Positions 45,414 through 56,904 of a stretch of DNA of 64,000 nucleotides are shown piece by piece. Positions within the stretch are counted from its first letter, which is position 1. Every line of letters starts with the position of its first letter. A model generated the notes under the pieces. It did not search any database, was not told the DNA's origin, and worked only from the letters and a program-made list of their open reading frames with translations. A program made the position numbers and the translations under genes. The DNA comes from Homarus americanus. Its lineage: Eukaryota; Arthropoda; Malacostraca; Decapoda; Nephropidae. The stretch lies in NCBI RefSeq assembly GCF_018991925.1, contig NW_024725489.1, forward strand, positions 5,647,614 to 5,711,613, written 5' to 3'.

Positions 45414-45421
45414 GAAATTAA

Positions 45422-46585
45422 TTATCCCAGTGGCAAGTTTGGTTGACGACAAGTCTTGGAGCAGTTACCACAGACAAACACCAATGGTAAGTAACGAGGA
45501 ATAAAAATTTTAATATTAGGACCAATTACCTATTTCCAGCTGGACATTTTACCGGGTTTGGTATCCCCGGGGGCATATTTCATAATTTCAGAGATTCCCC
45601 CTTGTTAAACCTGTCCCAAGAAGATTAATTTTATTTTAGATGCTCTTCTTATGTCTTAATTCTCAACAGATGTCATTGTTGAATTTACTGCTGCCAGAAG
45701 GTGTCATGGCTGGCTGCTATATCATTATTTTGTTGGTATTATTTTAGTTATGGACAACCGTCTCATTCCGGGATTTTGGCATTTACACTCTATAGATCTA
45801 ATAATTCTATGATTTTTCTTCAATGACACTTGCCTCGTAAACGTCAAATAACGGAGATATTAGATGTGGTGTAAATTAATATGGTCTTTTTCTTTTTTAT
45901 TTTTAATTTCTTTTTATTCTTATTTTTTCGCCCCCCAGGTCCATGACGTGTACCCGGGTGGGCTGTTCCCTGTAAAGAAAAAAGTTAGTAAAAATGATGA
46001 GATATATCAATTGCCTGTGTAAAAATACCAGATTCCATGGTTGTACGAAACTATAGCTGGTCCATCTTGCTGAATGTAAGGTAAGATGTACGTATAGTGT
46101 TGGTTTAATAAATGTAAGAGTATTGGGGCCTTGTTAAGGTGGGACAGATGGCCACCGCTAACACTCCATCTGTTGCTTCTCCACCCTAAATAAAATTGAT
46201 TGGTACTTTGGGTTGATTTATGCGTCACTTGCGTCAATTTGTTTGCAGAGATAGATATCTGTACAGTAAAATCGTCATACAAGTTTACAATAATTGTTTC
46301 AGCATGTGTTTAAGCCGCTGATATACATACATATCAGTATACTTTGGTGTGCAGGTTAGTTTCCACCTACACAGTAAGGGTATACAAACAATGGTAAACA
46401 GTAAACAATTCGATGAGGCATCGTCAACAAAGCCATTGGATGCTTATTTCCTGTAGTGACCAGCTATATTTTATTCGGCAACTGGGTGATAAGTTCCTGA
46501 TTTAAGACTACAACAGCCTAACCTTATCACCTCTCACCTAAGGCCTGAGCTATCCACGCTTAACTAATTTGACTTAATCTAAGAT
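45422..46585. other. Intergenic stretch, nothing recognised
   Basis: Mixed AT-rich sequence. The minus-strand frame at 46007-46282 shows no recognisable features. Confidence 0.4.
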
Positions 46586-46635
46586 AGTCCAATCACATTC
46601 CACCTAGTCTAACCTAACCCAACCAAATCAAACCT

Positions 46636-46692
<57 letters not shown>

Positions 46693-46922
46693 TAATTTAA
46701 TTGACATTCATATAATCTAATCTAAACTACCAAACTTAACCCAACCTAACTAACCAAACTAAAGTTACCCAAATCGTAATTTAAACTAACCAAAGCTAAC
46801 TTATTCTAGTCAAACCAAACCAAACTCTAACCTAACCTAACTAAACCTATCCTAACCTAACTTAGGCTTATCAAACCTAAATCAACTTAACCTAACCAAA
46901 CTAAGTCTACCCTAACCTAAGG
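46586..46922. repeat. Degenerate CCTAA/CTAAC tract with an internal (AT)n run
   Basis: Imperfect CTAACC-type units on both sides of an (AT)n stretch at 46638-46690. They resemble decayed telomere-type TTAGG repeats. Similar shorter tracts are at 11239, 18537, 51303 and 63368. Confidence 0.65.
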
Positions 46923-47102
46923 TAGTGGGTAGTGGGCAGTTACCAAACAGGGAGGTACTACCGCCTGGGAAGATATTGGCAGCATAATGTGTTGTCTAAT
47001 GGTAGACCCAGCTGCCATATGTGACCAAGTCCCAGGTTGATGATCTGACTTTCTGCCTCATTTACACACAGTTGCAGGTATCAATTGTTTCTCTTACTGT
47101 GA

Positions 47103-47136
47103 CAACACAACACAACACAACACAACACAACACAAC
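47103..47136. repeat. (ACAAC)n microsatellite
   Basis: Six pure five-base units. Confidence 0.9.
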
Positions 47137-47184
47137 ATACTGTATATTGTTCCTCACTATTGATCTTTTTTATGGTCCTTTGCA

Positions 47185-47333
47185 ATTATTATTATTTTTA
47201 TAATTATTATTATCATTATTGTTATTATATTATACAGCATTATATTTTTATTTAATATTTGTATTAATTATTATTATTATCATAATTTGTATTATATTAT
47301 ACAATATTATATATTTTTTGATATTTGTATTAA

Positions 47334-47407
<74 letters not shown>
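47185..47407. repeat. (TTA)n microsatellite, interrupted then pure
   Basis: Interrupted at first, with a long pure run at about 47337-47407. Confidence 0.9.
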
Positions 47408-47499
47408 GTATTTTCGCCCTCTAGGCCCTGATGTGGGTCTTTGACTCTGTCCCTGTACTTGCCCCCATAAAAAACACTCCAAAACAGGGTTTTAATAAT

Positions 47500-48185
47500 T
47501 CTTGAAAAATTAAACCTTGAAGCCGTTTTTTTAATAACTGGATCTTAGTATAGTTTTCTTCATAATTGAATCCTAGTAAATAGGGTTTTTTTTCATAATT
47601 GAATCCTGGTAGACATTTTTCTTAATAAGTGAAACCTAGAAACTATTTTGATAAGTGAAGCCTAATAGACATTTTTCTTGACAATTGAAGCCTGCTAGAC
47701 AATTTTCTTGATAATTGAATCCTAATAGACAGTTTTTTTTATTGATAATTGAAACCCAGAAGAGTTTTTCTTGATAATTGAAACCCAGTAGAGTTTTTCT
47801 TGATAATTGAAGATTAGTAGACAGCTTTTTTTTATTAATAATTGAAGCCTAATAGAGTTTTTCTTGATTATTGAAGCCTAGTAGACAATTTTCTTGATAA
47901 TTGAGGCATAGTTGATTGTTTTTCTTGATAATTGAAGTCTAGTACAGTTTTTATTGCTTATTGAAGCCTACTAGATAATTTTCTTGATAATTGAAGCTTA
48001 CTAGAGTTTTTATTGATAATTGAAGCCTAGTAGATATTTTTTTATTAATAATTGAGCCTAATAGAGTTTTACTTGCTTATTGAAGCCTACTAGACAATTT
48101 TCTTGATAATTGAAGCATAGTAGACAGTTTTTATTGGTAATTGAAGGCTATTGCAGTTTTTTCTTGATAATTGAAGCCTACTAAA
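47500..48185. repeat. Degenerate ~31-bp minisatellite
   Basis: About 20 diverged units share the core TTTTCTTGATAATTGAAGCC followed by TAGTAGACA. Variation in unit length and sequence suggests an old array. Confidence 0.85.
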
Positions 48186-48189
48186 AAAA

Positions 48190-48870
48190 TCTTTAACACC
48201 TCTCCGAGTACTCTGGGATGCACGCTGTCAAGGCCTGAGCTCTTATGAACCTTTAGCTTTGACAGTTTATTTCTTATACACTCTTGTGAGTGTGCGTCAG
48301 CGCTGTGTTATTGATATTGAGCAGTTTATTTAGCCAGAAAAAATACAGTTGCAGTTTAGTGACACCTGTTGTAATGTATATTTATCTCAAGGAATTATTA
48401 TATAAAATTTATTATCATCTGGATTTAGTACACGTAACATGGTGTTAGTAAATACATATGTGAATGTGGCCATGATTACACTTCCTTATTTATTTATCTG
48501 TTTTATTTTGATATTAACTGTATATTATAAGTATAAACATATTTTACAGTGAAGTTGATATACAGTACAGTAATGTAATAAGTATGGGAAGTGAACCGTC
48601 TTTCCTCAAACACAGGGAGATTGTTTACATCCTGTCTTGGGAACAATGAGGAAAAGAGTTTGTTTAATGCCTCCGCCTTTTCTTAGTCTGATTCTGCGTA
48701 ACTATCATCTTCATGCCTCAGATCTGATACACCCACAAATGTCTTTTTAATTTTGATTTTGAGTAACAGTAGAAAGTCTTTAGGTTTGACTTAACCTCGT
48801 TTGCAATCCGTCTCTGCAACTCTGGCTACTGGGCGTTCTCTAACCGTTGGTATGGATATAGAAACAGATA
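48190..48870 (-). mobile_element. CR1-like LINE family A remnant split by a ~265-bp insertion
   Basis: Bases 48190-48330 match the region around 39530-39620 of the larger copy and 48596-48835 match its 39660-39860 region, in the same orientation. The intervening 48331-48595 is absent from that copy and begins with GCAGTTTATTTAGCCAG, a word also seen at about 53688. Confidence 0.6.
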
Positions 48871-48879
48871 GATGAATTA

Positions 48880-49925
48880 ATTTCTAGATGAATATTTAAA
48901 CCCAATTCCAAATAAATTGTGATATGGCGGAATAAAATTTAGTGTTCAGCAAAGTTCCGTTTAGTGTAGTTTATCGTTCTTTTCTTTACATTTTCTCTTT
49001 AGATTCGGAGAAAATCAGAATTGTTACTTACAAACTGTGCAACCAATCCATCAATCTAAACATAACTTAATGAACATCAATAATATAGGAATTATCAAGC
49101 GATGGTTATAATGATGTTCTTGTTTTTGCAATTTTTATATATAAGTTGATGCCGTAGTATAGGTGTTAATGTACTAAATAACATTGTCTAGGTACAGTTG
49201 GATCACTCCCACGTTTACCACTACGCATTACCATTGATCTCTCCCTGAGGTATGAACCCCGAATTGTGAAGTGTGAATTCGAAGCATTAACTAGTGTGCG
49301 AAAGGGAGAGATTGATTGATTGATGATTGATTGATTAAATGTGGTAATAACATCCCTGGTGACCAAACGGCTTAGGTCACATGCTGCCGAATCAAACAAA
49401 TAATGCAAGGCAAAAAAAAATAATAAAAAAAAAATGGTGTAGAACGTTCATAAAAAGACCCTGAACGTTAATAGTTAAAACTCAAAGCTTGTGTTGAAGG
49501 CCGGCTTCCTCCACGAAGGAGCAGGGGGGTAATGGGGACGGTGAGGGAAAATATATATCAGTTGGGGAGAGATCACACTACAGAATAACTCTTGACAATA
49601 CCGACGGGGTTTTAGCTGAATTAAGTCGTTTGGCGGTACTATTTATTGTAATCCTAACTTGATGTAAAGGAAAATAGTTCAGTTGGCAGCTGTTCGGTAT
49701 ATAATCAACAAACCACATTAATTTTCCGCTTAAGGGATTTTTTTTTTGTCTTCAAAGTCGTGTCAAGTGCGTTAAATAGATCGGAATTTCCATTATCAAT
49801 CTGTCCATTACTTTCACAGGAGCCATGGTTTGGGATTGCGTTAGTCAGCTGTATGTCTGCCGTGCATGACTGACTGACAGGCAATATCACCACCAGTCTA
49901 AATACGCTGACGGGGCTGAAGCCAT
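48880..49925. other. Intergenic stretch with a short (GATT)n run
   Basis: A (GATT)n run lies at 49310-49335, followed by an A-rich tract near 49410-49435, which could be a retroelement tail. No gene recognised. Confidence 0.4.
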
Positions 49926-49928
49926 TCC

Positions 49929-49930
<2 letters not shown>

Positions 49931-49978
<48 letters not shown>
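49931..49978. repeat. (AC)n microsatellite
   Basis: About 24 pure AC units. Confidence 0.95.
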
Positions 49979-49981
<3 letters not shown>

Positions 49982-50235
49982 AGTTATAGATTTTCGTGGA
50001 GATAACAGTAACATTTGGCCTTACTTGTGGGAGACCTAGCCATTTTTCTGAGACATCCTGTACTGTATATTGACGATGTTTTTATTTTTTTCTCTGTCCG
50101 TAACGAGGGATTAGCGAAGTCGTCCCTCTTGGCTGAGTTTACGAAGATACAAGACGAAGATGGTGGTCGTAACTGTGTCATGGTCTTTACCTTAGGTTAG
50201 GTTAGGGACTCAGGTGAAACTCTGTACTATCTCTC

Positions 50236-50672
50236 TCACCCTGTTATGAGGCGGGGAAATAATGTGTGAGTGGGGACATAGCGTGTGAGGTGTAGGGAAA
50301 TAAAGTGTGAGGTGTGGGGAAATAAAGTGTGAGGTATGGGGAAATAACGTGTGGGGTGTGGAGAAATAAAGTGTGAGGTGTGGAGGAAATAAAGTGTGAG
50401 GTGTGGGGAAATAAAGTGTGAGGTGTGGGGAAATAAAGTGAGGTGTGGGGAAGGTGTGGGGAAATAAAGTGTGTGAGGTGTGGGGAAATAAAGTGTGAGG
50501 TGTGGGAAATAAAGTGAGGTGTGGGGAAATAAAGTGTGAGGTGTGGAGAAATAAAGTGTGAGGGGAAATAAAGTGTGAGGTGTGGGGAAATAAAGTGTGA
50601 GGTGTGGGGAAATAAAGTGAGGTGTGGGGAAATAAAGTGTGAGGTGTGGGGAAATAAAGTGTGAATCCGTCC
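50236..50672. repeat. ~20-22 bp minisatellite
   Basis: About 21 units of GGGGAAATAAAGTGTGAGGT with small length differences. An extra copy lies at about 51206-51222. Two overlapping minus-strand frames over it are artefacts. Confidence 0.92.
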
Positions 50673-50689
50673 TTTTACCTGGAACAATC

Positions 50690-51435
50690 ACTGTTGAATG
50701 TCCTTTAACGCGAGTCTTCCAGGTTCCTTTGAAGTATCATAAATAAATGTTTATGGGTTAAATTATTAAACCCAAATGGTATTTTCTCCATTTAATAAGA
50801 AGATAAACTATTGTACAAATGGTTATGATATCACCGTAATTAACTCTATGAGCTGTGAGCGTTAGTAAAAATATAAAACTCATCTGTATCTCTGAGCTTC
50901 AGGAACCTTGCGTGTTTTGTGAGCGAGAGAGTGAGAGGAACTCAGGGTAACCTCAAGTCACAGGCCAGGGGTCTGGTCTTTACTGTCTGCATAGCCAGGG
51001 ACAGAGGGCTATAGATCAATTGTCAGAGGTCATTTGTTTGACGAGAAGATTAATTACCATATATCACTCGCTAAGTATTAGAGAGAAAATGCTAGACACT
51101 TGCTGATAGTTTAATTTCCGTGGGTGTAGTAATTATTTATAAACATAATGTATGTAGTCCACACAAGTATTACTCTGTTAGAGGCTGATACAGGTGTGTG
51201 GATGGGGAAATAAAGTGTGAGGTCTGGTCATCTGGTGCACCGTCTCTATCACCTCAAGATTAACCCCCCCGGTTTAATTAGGCCTGTGATTGATTATAAA
51301 ACACTAGCCTAACCTAACCTAAACCAACCTAACCTAAACCAAACTAACCCCACCAATTAGGGCTAGTGTGAGCCCAGGCCTTGATGATACGAGCACTGGC
51401 GACACCTAAAGGGAAGCCTCTTAGGTTACGACAGG
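50690..51435. other. Intergenic stretch with a short CCTAA run
   Basis: No gene. CCTAACCTAAACC units lie at 51307-51345. Confidence 0.4.
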
Positions 51436-51439
51436 AGTA

Positions 51440-52000
51440 CCAAGAGGAGGGTGTGGGTGAGGGTATGGTCGTGGGGTGGAAAGGAGGGTGTGGGTGTGGG
51501 TATGGGCGTAGGTTGGAGAGGAGGGTGTGGGTGAGGGTTGGAGAAAGGAGGGTGTGGGTGAAGGTGGTCACAGGGGTGGAGAGGAGGGGTGTGGGTGAGG
51601 TATGAATTAAGGGGTGGAGAGGAGGGTGTGGGCGTGGGTTGGAGGGAGGGTGTGGGTGAGGGGTATGGTCGCAGGGGTGGAGAGGGTGTAGGTCAGGGGT
51701 ATGGTCGTGAGGTGGCAGGAAGGGTGTAGGTCAGGGGTATGGTCGTGAGGTGGCGAGAAGGGTGTGGGCGTGGGTTGGAAGGGAGGGTGTAGGTCAGAAG
51801 GGTATGGTCATGAGAGGAGGGTGAGGTATGGTCGCAGGGGTGGAGAGGAGGGTGTAGGTCAGAATTGTGGTCGTGAGGTGGCGAGAGGTGTGGGCGTGGG
51901 GTGGAGAGGAGGGTGTGGTCGTGGGATGGAGAGGAGGTGTGATCGTGGGGTGGGAGAGGAGGGTGTGGGTGAGGGGTATGGTCGTGGGGTGGCGAGGGTA
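51440..52000. repeat. G-rich degenerate minisatellite upstream of the integrin exon
   Basis: Irregular units around GGAGAGGAGGGTGTGGGTG and GTATGGTCGTGGGGTGG. Frequent G-runs make G-quadruplex formation plausible. Confidence 0.85.
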
Positions 52001-52079
52001 TGAAGGGAGGCAGGCAGTGGGTTATCCTTATTTTTTGGCAGAGACACACACCGGCTAGGGAGGGGGCGGTGTAGTAAAA

Positions 52080-52845
52080 TCTCCATGGGTAAGAGGGGGT
52101 AGGGGTGTGTGGGTAGGTAAAGATGGAAAGGTCGTGGGGGAGGGGTCAGGAGGTAGGTGGAGGTGCCAACAAGTGCCAGATTGTAGTAGCCTCCTCAGTC
52201 ATTGTAAAGTGAAGTACTGTATCACTCCATTTTCTGTACCCATTTGTAATGTCTGAATGTCGTGTCTGTATTTTGTCTCTGTACCCCCGAACGTCTTTCA
52301 GAACTAAGGGTCATTTTTCCCTCATCTGGGTAGGAATAAATTTTTCCAAGGGTTAAATTGGTATTGAAAGGGAGGTAAGGGAAGGAGAGAATTTGGTTAA
52401 CGAAGCGGGCCGTAATTGTCATAAAGTGTGGTGGGCAGACGGTGTGGTGTGGTGTTGCGGCTCCCTCATGCCACATCGTCCCCGTCTGCCCACAATGTTG
52501 CTCCTTCAGGCCGCCTCCTCTCTCCTATCCTGCTCTACATGTACTAAATCACGCCCCGCTGGTCTAAAAATATCCTCGACTTACTCAGTTTAAAAGTAGA
52601 CGCGTTGTTGAGGTGGTTGTAGGGGAGTAGTGGTCACAGATGTTATTATTAATGTGCCATGCCGCCAGAATACCAAACGTTTGTGTGTGTATATTTGGTG
52701 TCATCTTCACCCGATGTGTGTGTACGTGTGTGTGTGTGTACTTGTGTGTGTGTGATATTAAACAGCTGCAGTTAATGACCACCCTGTTGTGTCGTTCACC
52801 CACTAATGATCCACTCCTGCAGTAGTTGAATGACACCATTTCTAA
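52080..52845. other. Intergenic stretch upstream of the integrin exon
   Basis: Contains a 12-bp inverted repeat (52431-52442 and 52482-52493) and a (TG)n patch near 52720-52755. No coding region recognised. Confidence 0.4.
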
Positions 52846-52849
52846 TAAT

Positions 52850-53237
52850 GTTATTTCCTTTCTGTGTAAAAGGTATATACAAAAACATATAGTGGCCGCT
52901 GGTACCTAGGCCAGCTGGTAGCTCGTGGACTAAAAATGGCTCTTGGGAGAGTCAGACTCAGTAGCTCAGTGTTGGACGGGCCGGCGGTGAGAGCAGAACG
53001 TAGAGCAGTGCGCGTGCGTATCTCCCACCACCACCCCGCGGGAAATTTTGAAAAGTGCGTGTCCTTATGTTGCAAAATTCACCCAATTCATAGCAGCTAG
53101 AGGACCCTCACCTCACTTGTCAATCATCCATAATTAAGTGTCATGCTTATAGTGGCTGTAGTGTAAACTCGGAAAAAAAGAAGTGTTTTTGATCAGAAAA
53201 TACATAACAAGCCAGTAGCGACCCCAACACACACACG
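52850..53237 (+). promoter_or_regulatory. Probable 5' flank and 5' UTR of the integrin alpha gene
   Basis: Moderately GC- and CpG-rich around 52930-53045, with arthropod initiator-like TCAGT words near 52960-52975 and no TATA box seen nearby. Placed here only because the downstream exon carries a start codon. The exact transcription start is unknown. Confidence 0.3.
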
Positions 53238-53398
53238 ATGGCGACAAATGTGTGTGTTGTTTTACTGGTGCTGGCGACAGTGAGGTGCAGTTCAGGGTTC
53301 AACATTGATATTGGCAGCCACGTTACACACATCTCCGACCAGGCTGGCTCCATGTTTGGCTTCGCTGTGGCTCAACATAAGGACAGAGGACTGAGTCG
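53238..53398 (+). CDS. Integrin alpha subunit, first coding exon (signal peptide and start of beta-propeller)
   Basis: ATG at 53238, open to a strong donor GTGAGT at 53399 (phase 2), giving 53 residues and two extra bases. Residues 1-18 are a hydrophobic signal peptide (VCVVLLVLATV). It is followed by FNIDIGSHVTHISDQAG and SMFGFAVAQHKD. An FN(L/I)D start just after the signal peptide and a GS.FGF.V block are the signature of the first blade of the integrin alpha beta-propeller, the ligand-binding head of the cell-surface receptor. No further exon was found to the right edge, so intron 1 would exceed 10 kb. The exon is too short for a typical ORF cutoff. The subtype cannot be set from 53 residues. 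Confidence 0.7.
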
Positions 53399-53489
53399 GT
53401 GAGTACTCTACTATATGACTGACTGGGTCCTACTGTAGTCCCCGCACTCATCCCTCTTCCTCCCGGCCACGGCACTGTCCTGGTTATGT

Positions 53490-53858
53490 TATCGTGTTTG
53501 GGTTAAGTTGTGTTTGGGTTAAGTTAGAGTGTTTGGGTTAAGTTTGGTTCGAGTGTTTGTGTTGGGGTTAGGTTACGCTAAGTTAGGTTAGATTGCTTGG
53601 GTTGAGTTTGGTTAGAGTACTTGGGTTAAGTAGAGTTAAACTACTTTTTGGGGGGAAGTTATGTTTTTCAGATTAAGGCATTGATAGTTTATTTAGCCAG
53701 AGAAAAATACAGATACAGAGTGGATAAGAACAATATTGAGTGTTAGGTTAGGTTTGATTTGGGATTAGGTTAAGTTAGATTGTGGATTAGGTTAAGCTAA
53801 ATTGTGGATTAGGTTAAGCTAGATTGTGGATTAGGTTAAGCTAAATTGTGGATTAGGT
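53490..53858. repeat. GGTTAAG/TTAGGTTA-rich minisatellite in integrin intron 1
   Basis: Two local arrays: TGTTTGGGTTAAGTT-type units at 53495-53650, then about five units of TGTGGATTAGGTTAAGCTAA at 53770-53858. Confidence 0.8.
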
Positions 53859-54895
53859 TACATAAGAACATAAAATAAGACTGGAGGAAACAGTAACTAT
53901 TGGTCCACACTGGGCAGTCCCGTTTACACCCAACCCCTATCGCTCATCCACCCTATGTTTGAAGCTATCCAGCGTGTTCCAGTTAATGATGATGTTTGGT
54001 AACTTGTTCCACTCATCCACTACTCTATTTCCAAACCAATGTTTACCTATCTCGCGCCTAAATCTAAATTTGTCTAATTTAAAACCATTGTTACGAGTTC
54101 GCTCCTGGTTGGATAGTGTGAGTACCTTTGTAATGTCCCCTTTGTTTAGCCCTGACTTCCATTTATACACCTCTATCATATCGCCCCTCACTCTACGTCT
54201 CTCGAGGGAGTGCAAATTAAGATGCTTTAACCTGTCTCTGTACTCAAGTTTGATGCTTTAACGGTTAAAGCATCAAACTTGAGACAGGTTAAAGTTTAAC
54301 CTGTCTCTGTACTCAAGGTTCCTAATGCCCGGGATAAGTCTTGTCATTCTCCTCTGAATTCTTTCTAGGGATTCTATATCCATTCTGTAGTACGGTGACC
54401 AGAACTGAACTGCATAATCCAAGTGAGGTCTCACAAGCGCAAGATATTGTTTGAGGATGACCTCTCTAGTCTTGTAACTAACACTCCTTTGTATGAACCC
54501 AAGTACTATATTAACCTTGTTTCGAGCAAATATACATTGTTTACTTGGCTTAAGATTCCTACTTATCATTACTCCTAAATCCTTCTCGCAGTCGGATTTC
54601 TCTATAACATCGTTGTTCATCTGGTATTCGGTTACTCTGTTTACATCTCCTAGACTGAGTACTTTACATTTGTCCACATTGAATTTCATCTGCCATTTTT
54701 CAGACCATTCGAATTTTTTTTAAGTCTTCCTGTAGTTTTGCCGAGTCATCGTCAGATTTAATTACACGTCCTATTTTAGTGTCATCAGCAAATTTACTTA
54801 TGTTGCTGTCTACACCTATATCTATGTCGTTTGATGTATATAATAAATAATAATGGTCCAAGTACTGAGCCTTGGGGTACTCCATTGTCAGATTG
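53859..54895 (-). mobile_element. CR1-like LINE, family B: RT C-terminal half and 3' end
   Basis: The minus strand gives a frameshifted GVPQGS/GPLLF-like region near 54885, ISKFADDTKIG (the catalytic FADD), EWSEKW and KFNVDKCKVLSLG, CEKDLGVMIS, RPHLDYAVQFWSPYY and RRMTRLIPGIRNLEYRDRL. A C-terminus follows (RRVRGDMIEVYK to HRVDER). The 3' end begins with ACATAAGAACATAA at 53858. It differs clearly from family A. At least two frameshifts and an internal palindromic rearrangement (54243-54283) make it defective. Confidence 0.85.
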
Positions 54896-54899
54896 TGAA

Positions 54900-55258
54900 T
54901 TATGGATTAGGTTAAGGTATAGTATATTGTAGATTCAATAATAAAAACAAACACCAATCCGTTTTTATTTTTTGTAAATTAATAACAAATCTAAAGTTTA
55001 TTGAACATTATTTAACAAAAGTCTTTAATTAAATGTTAAATAAGTTAACTTTTTGTTAACCTGATATCAACTTATACTTTTGTTCAGCGTGTATGAAAAA
55101 TAACATGATGTTAGATTAATAAAGGTAGTTAGTCAGTTAGGCAGTTAGTTAGTTAGGCAGTCAGTTAGTTAGGTAGTTAGCTAGGCAGTCAGTTAGTTGG
55201 GCAGTCAATCAAGCAATCAAATATCACATGAAAATTACAGACTCTACCTTGACAAGTT
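54900..55258. repeat. AT-rich stretch and (GTTAG TTAGGCA)n-type short repeats
   Basis: Nothing in 54900-55110. From 55112 to 55205 there are irregular GTTAGTTAGGCAGTCA units. Confidence 0.6.
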
Positions 55259-55261
55259 AAG

Positions 55262-55665
55262 GTTAGTTAGTGGGTGGGTGGGGGTGTTAGTGGGTGGGTT
55301 GGGGTGTTAGTGAGTGGAGTGGGGGGTGTTAGTGGGTGGGTGGGGTGTTAGTGGTGGGTGGGGGTGCTAGTGGTGGGTGGGGGTGTTAGTGGGTGGGTGG
55401 GGGGGTGTTGTGAGTGGGTGGGGATGTTAGTGGGTGGGTGGGGGTGCTAGTGGGTGGTGGGGTGTTGGTGGGTGGGTGGGGGTGTTAGTGGGTGGGTGGG
55501 GTGCTAAGTGGGTGGGTGGGGGATGCTGGTGGGTGGGTGGGGGTGTTGGTGGGTGGGTGGGGTGTAGTGGGTGGGTGGGGAGTGCTGGTGGGTGGGTGGG
55601 GTGTTAGTGGGTGGTGGGGTGTTAGTGGGTGGGTGGGGGTGTTGGTGGGTGGGTGGGTGAGTGGT
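55262..55665. repeat. G-rich ~20-bp minisatellite with quadruplex potential
   Basis: About 20 units of GTTAGTGGGTGGGTGGGG. Runs of three or more G separated by one or two bases occur throughout on the plus strand, which is the sense strand of the integrin gene. Confidence 0.92.
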
Positions 55666-55729
55666 GGTTTGTGGAATATATGTATGAGTGAGTGGATAGA
55701 TGAAACAAGCCTAAAATATGAGTAGCAAG

Positions 55730-56320
55730 TGTCTGGTTGTGGTGAGTGAGTGACAGTATGGGTGAATGAGTAACAGTGCCTGGGTGGGGGTAGTGTGAGT
55801 GACAATGTGGGGAATTGGGGTGGTGACTAATGGGGGGTAGGGTGAGTGACAGTGTAGGGAGTAACAGTGTCTGGCTGGGAGTGAGTGGTGTGACAGTATG
55901 GGGGTGAATGGTAACAGTGCCTGGCTGGGGTGGAGTGGTGACAGTATAGGGGGTGAATAGTGTAGTGCCTGGCTGGGGTGAGTGGTGACAGTATGGGGGT
56001 GAATGAGTAACAGTGTCTGGTTGGGGTGAGTGAGTGACAGTATGGGGGTGAATGAGTAACAGTGCCTGGCTGGGGAGTGAGTGGTGACAGTATGGGGGTG
56101 AATGATTAACAGTGTCTGGCTGGGGTGAGTGAGTGACGGTATGGGGGTGAATGAGTAACAGTGCCTGGCTGGGGTAGGTGAGTGACGGTATGGGGGTGAA
56201 TGAGTAACAGTGCCTGGCTGGGGTGAGTGAGTGACAGTGGGGTGTGAATGAGTAACAGTGCCTGGCTGGGGTGAGTGAGTGACAGTATGGGGGTAGGGTG
56301 AGTGACGGTATAAGGGGTGG
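55730..56320. repeat. ~46-bp minisatellite
   Basis: About 12 units containing GAATGAGTAACAGTGCCTGG and CTGGGGTGAGTGAGTGACAG, with small length variation. Confidence 0.9.
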
Positions 56321-56429
56321 GGGGGGTTAAATCTCACATATAGAGCCAGGACACACATTGTATTGTGTGTGTCCTCCCCTCCCCCCCTCCCCCTCCCCTC
56401 CCTCACTTCCGCTAGTACTGATGCTTGGG

Positions 56430-56700
56430 TAGATGGGGGGGGAGTGGAATAGATAGATGGATAAGTGGGGTAGATAGATGGATAAGTTGATAGATAGATG
56501 GATAAGTGGATAGGTAGATGAATAGTTGATAGGTAGATGGATAAGTGGATGGGTAGATGGATAAGTTGATATAGATGGATAAGTGGATAGATAGATGGAT
56601 AAGTGGATAGATAGATGGATAAGTGGATAGATAGATGAATAAGTTGATAGGTAGGTGGATAAGTGGATAGGTAGATGAATAAGTTGATGGATGGTATCTC
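56430..56700. repeat. GATAGATGGATAAGTG minisatellite
   Basis: About 16 imperfect units of 16-17 bp built on GATA/GATG words. Confidence 0.9.
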
Positions 56701-56711
56701 ATGTCATCTAT

Positions 56712-56862
56712 CCCTCATGACGACACGCTCTCTGATTGGCTGCTCATGAACTACACTCTCTCTGATTGGCTGCTTATGAACGCCACGCTCTCTGAATGGC
56801 TGCTCATGACAACACGTTCTCTGATTGGCTGCTCATGACGACACGCTCTCTGATTGGCTCGT
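56712..56862. repeat. 30-bp minisatellite carrying CCAAT-box (ATTGG) words
   Basis: Five units of about 30 bp with the core CTCTGATTGGCTGCTCATGA. One has ATGG in place of TTGG. Confidence 0.85.
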
Positions 56863-56904
56863 AATTATAGCCGATCTTGTGGACTGATTCTACACGAAGC
56901 GTAG

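Noticed and set aside
55485..56702. Pro/His/Ser-rich minus-strand frames
   Set aside because: They are antisense translations of three G-rich or GATG-rich minisatellites.
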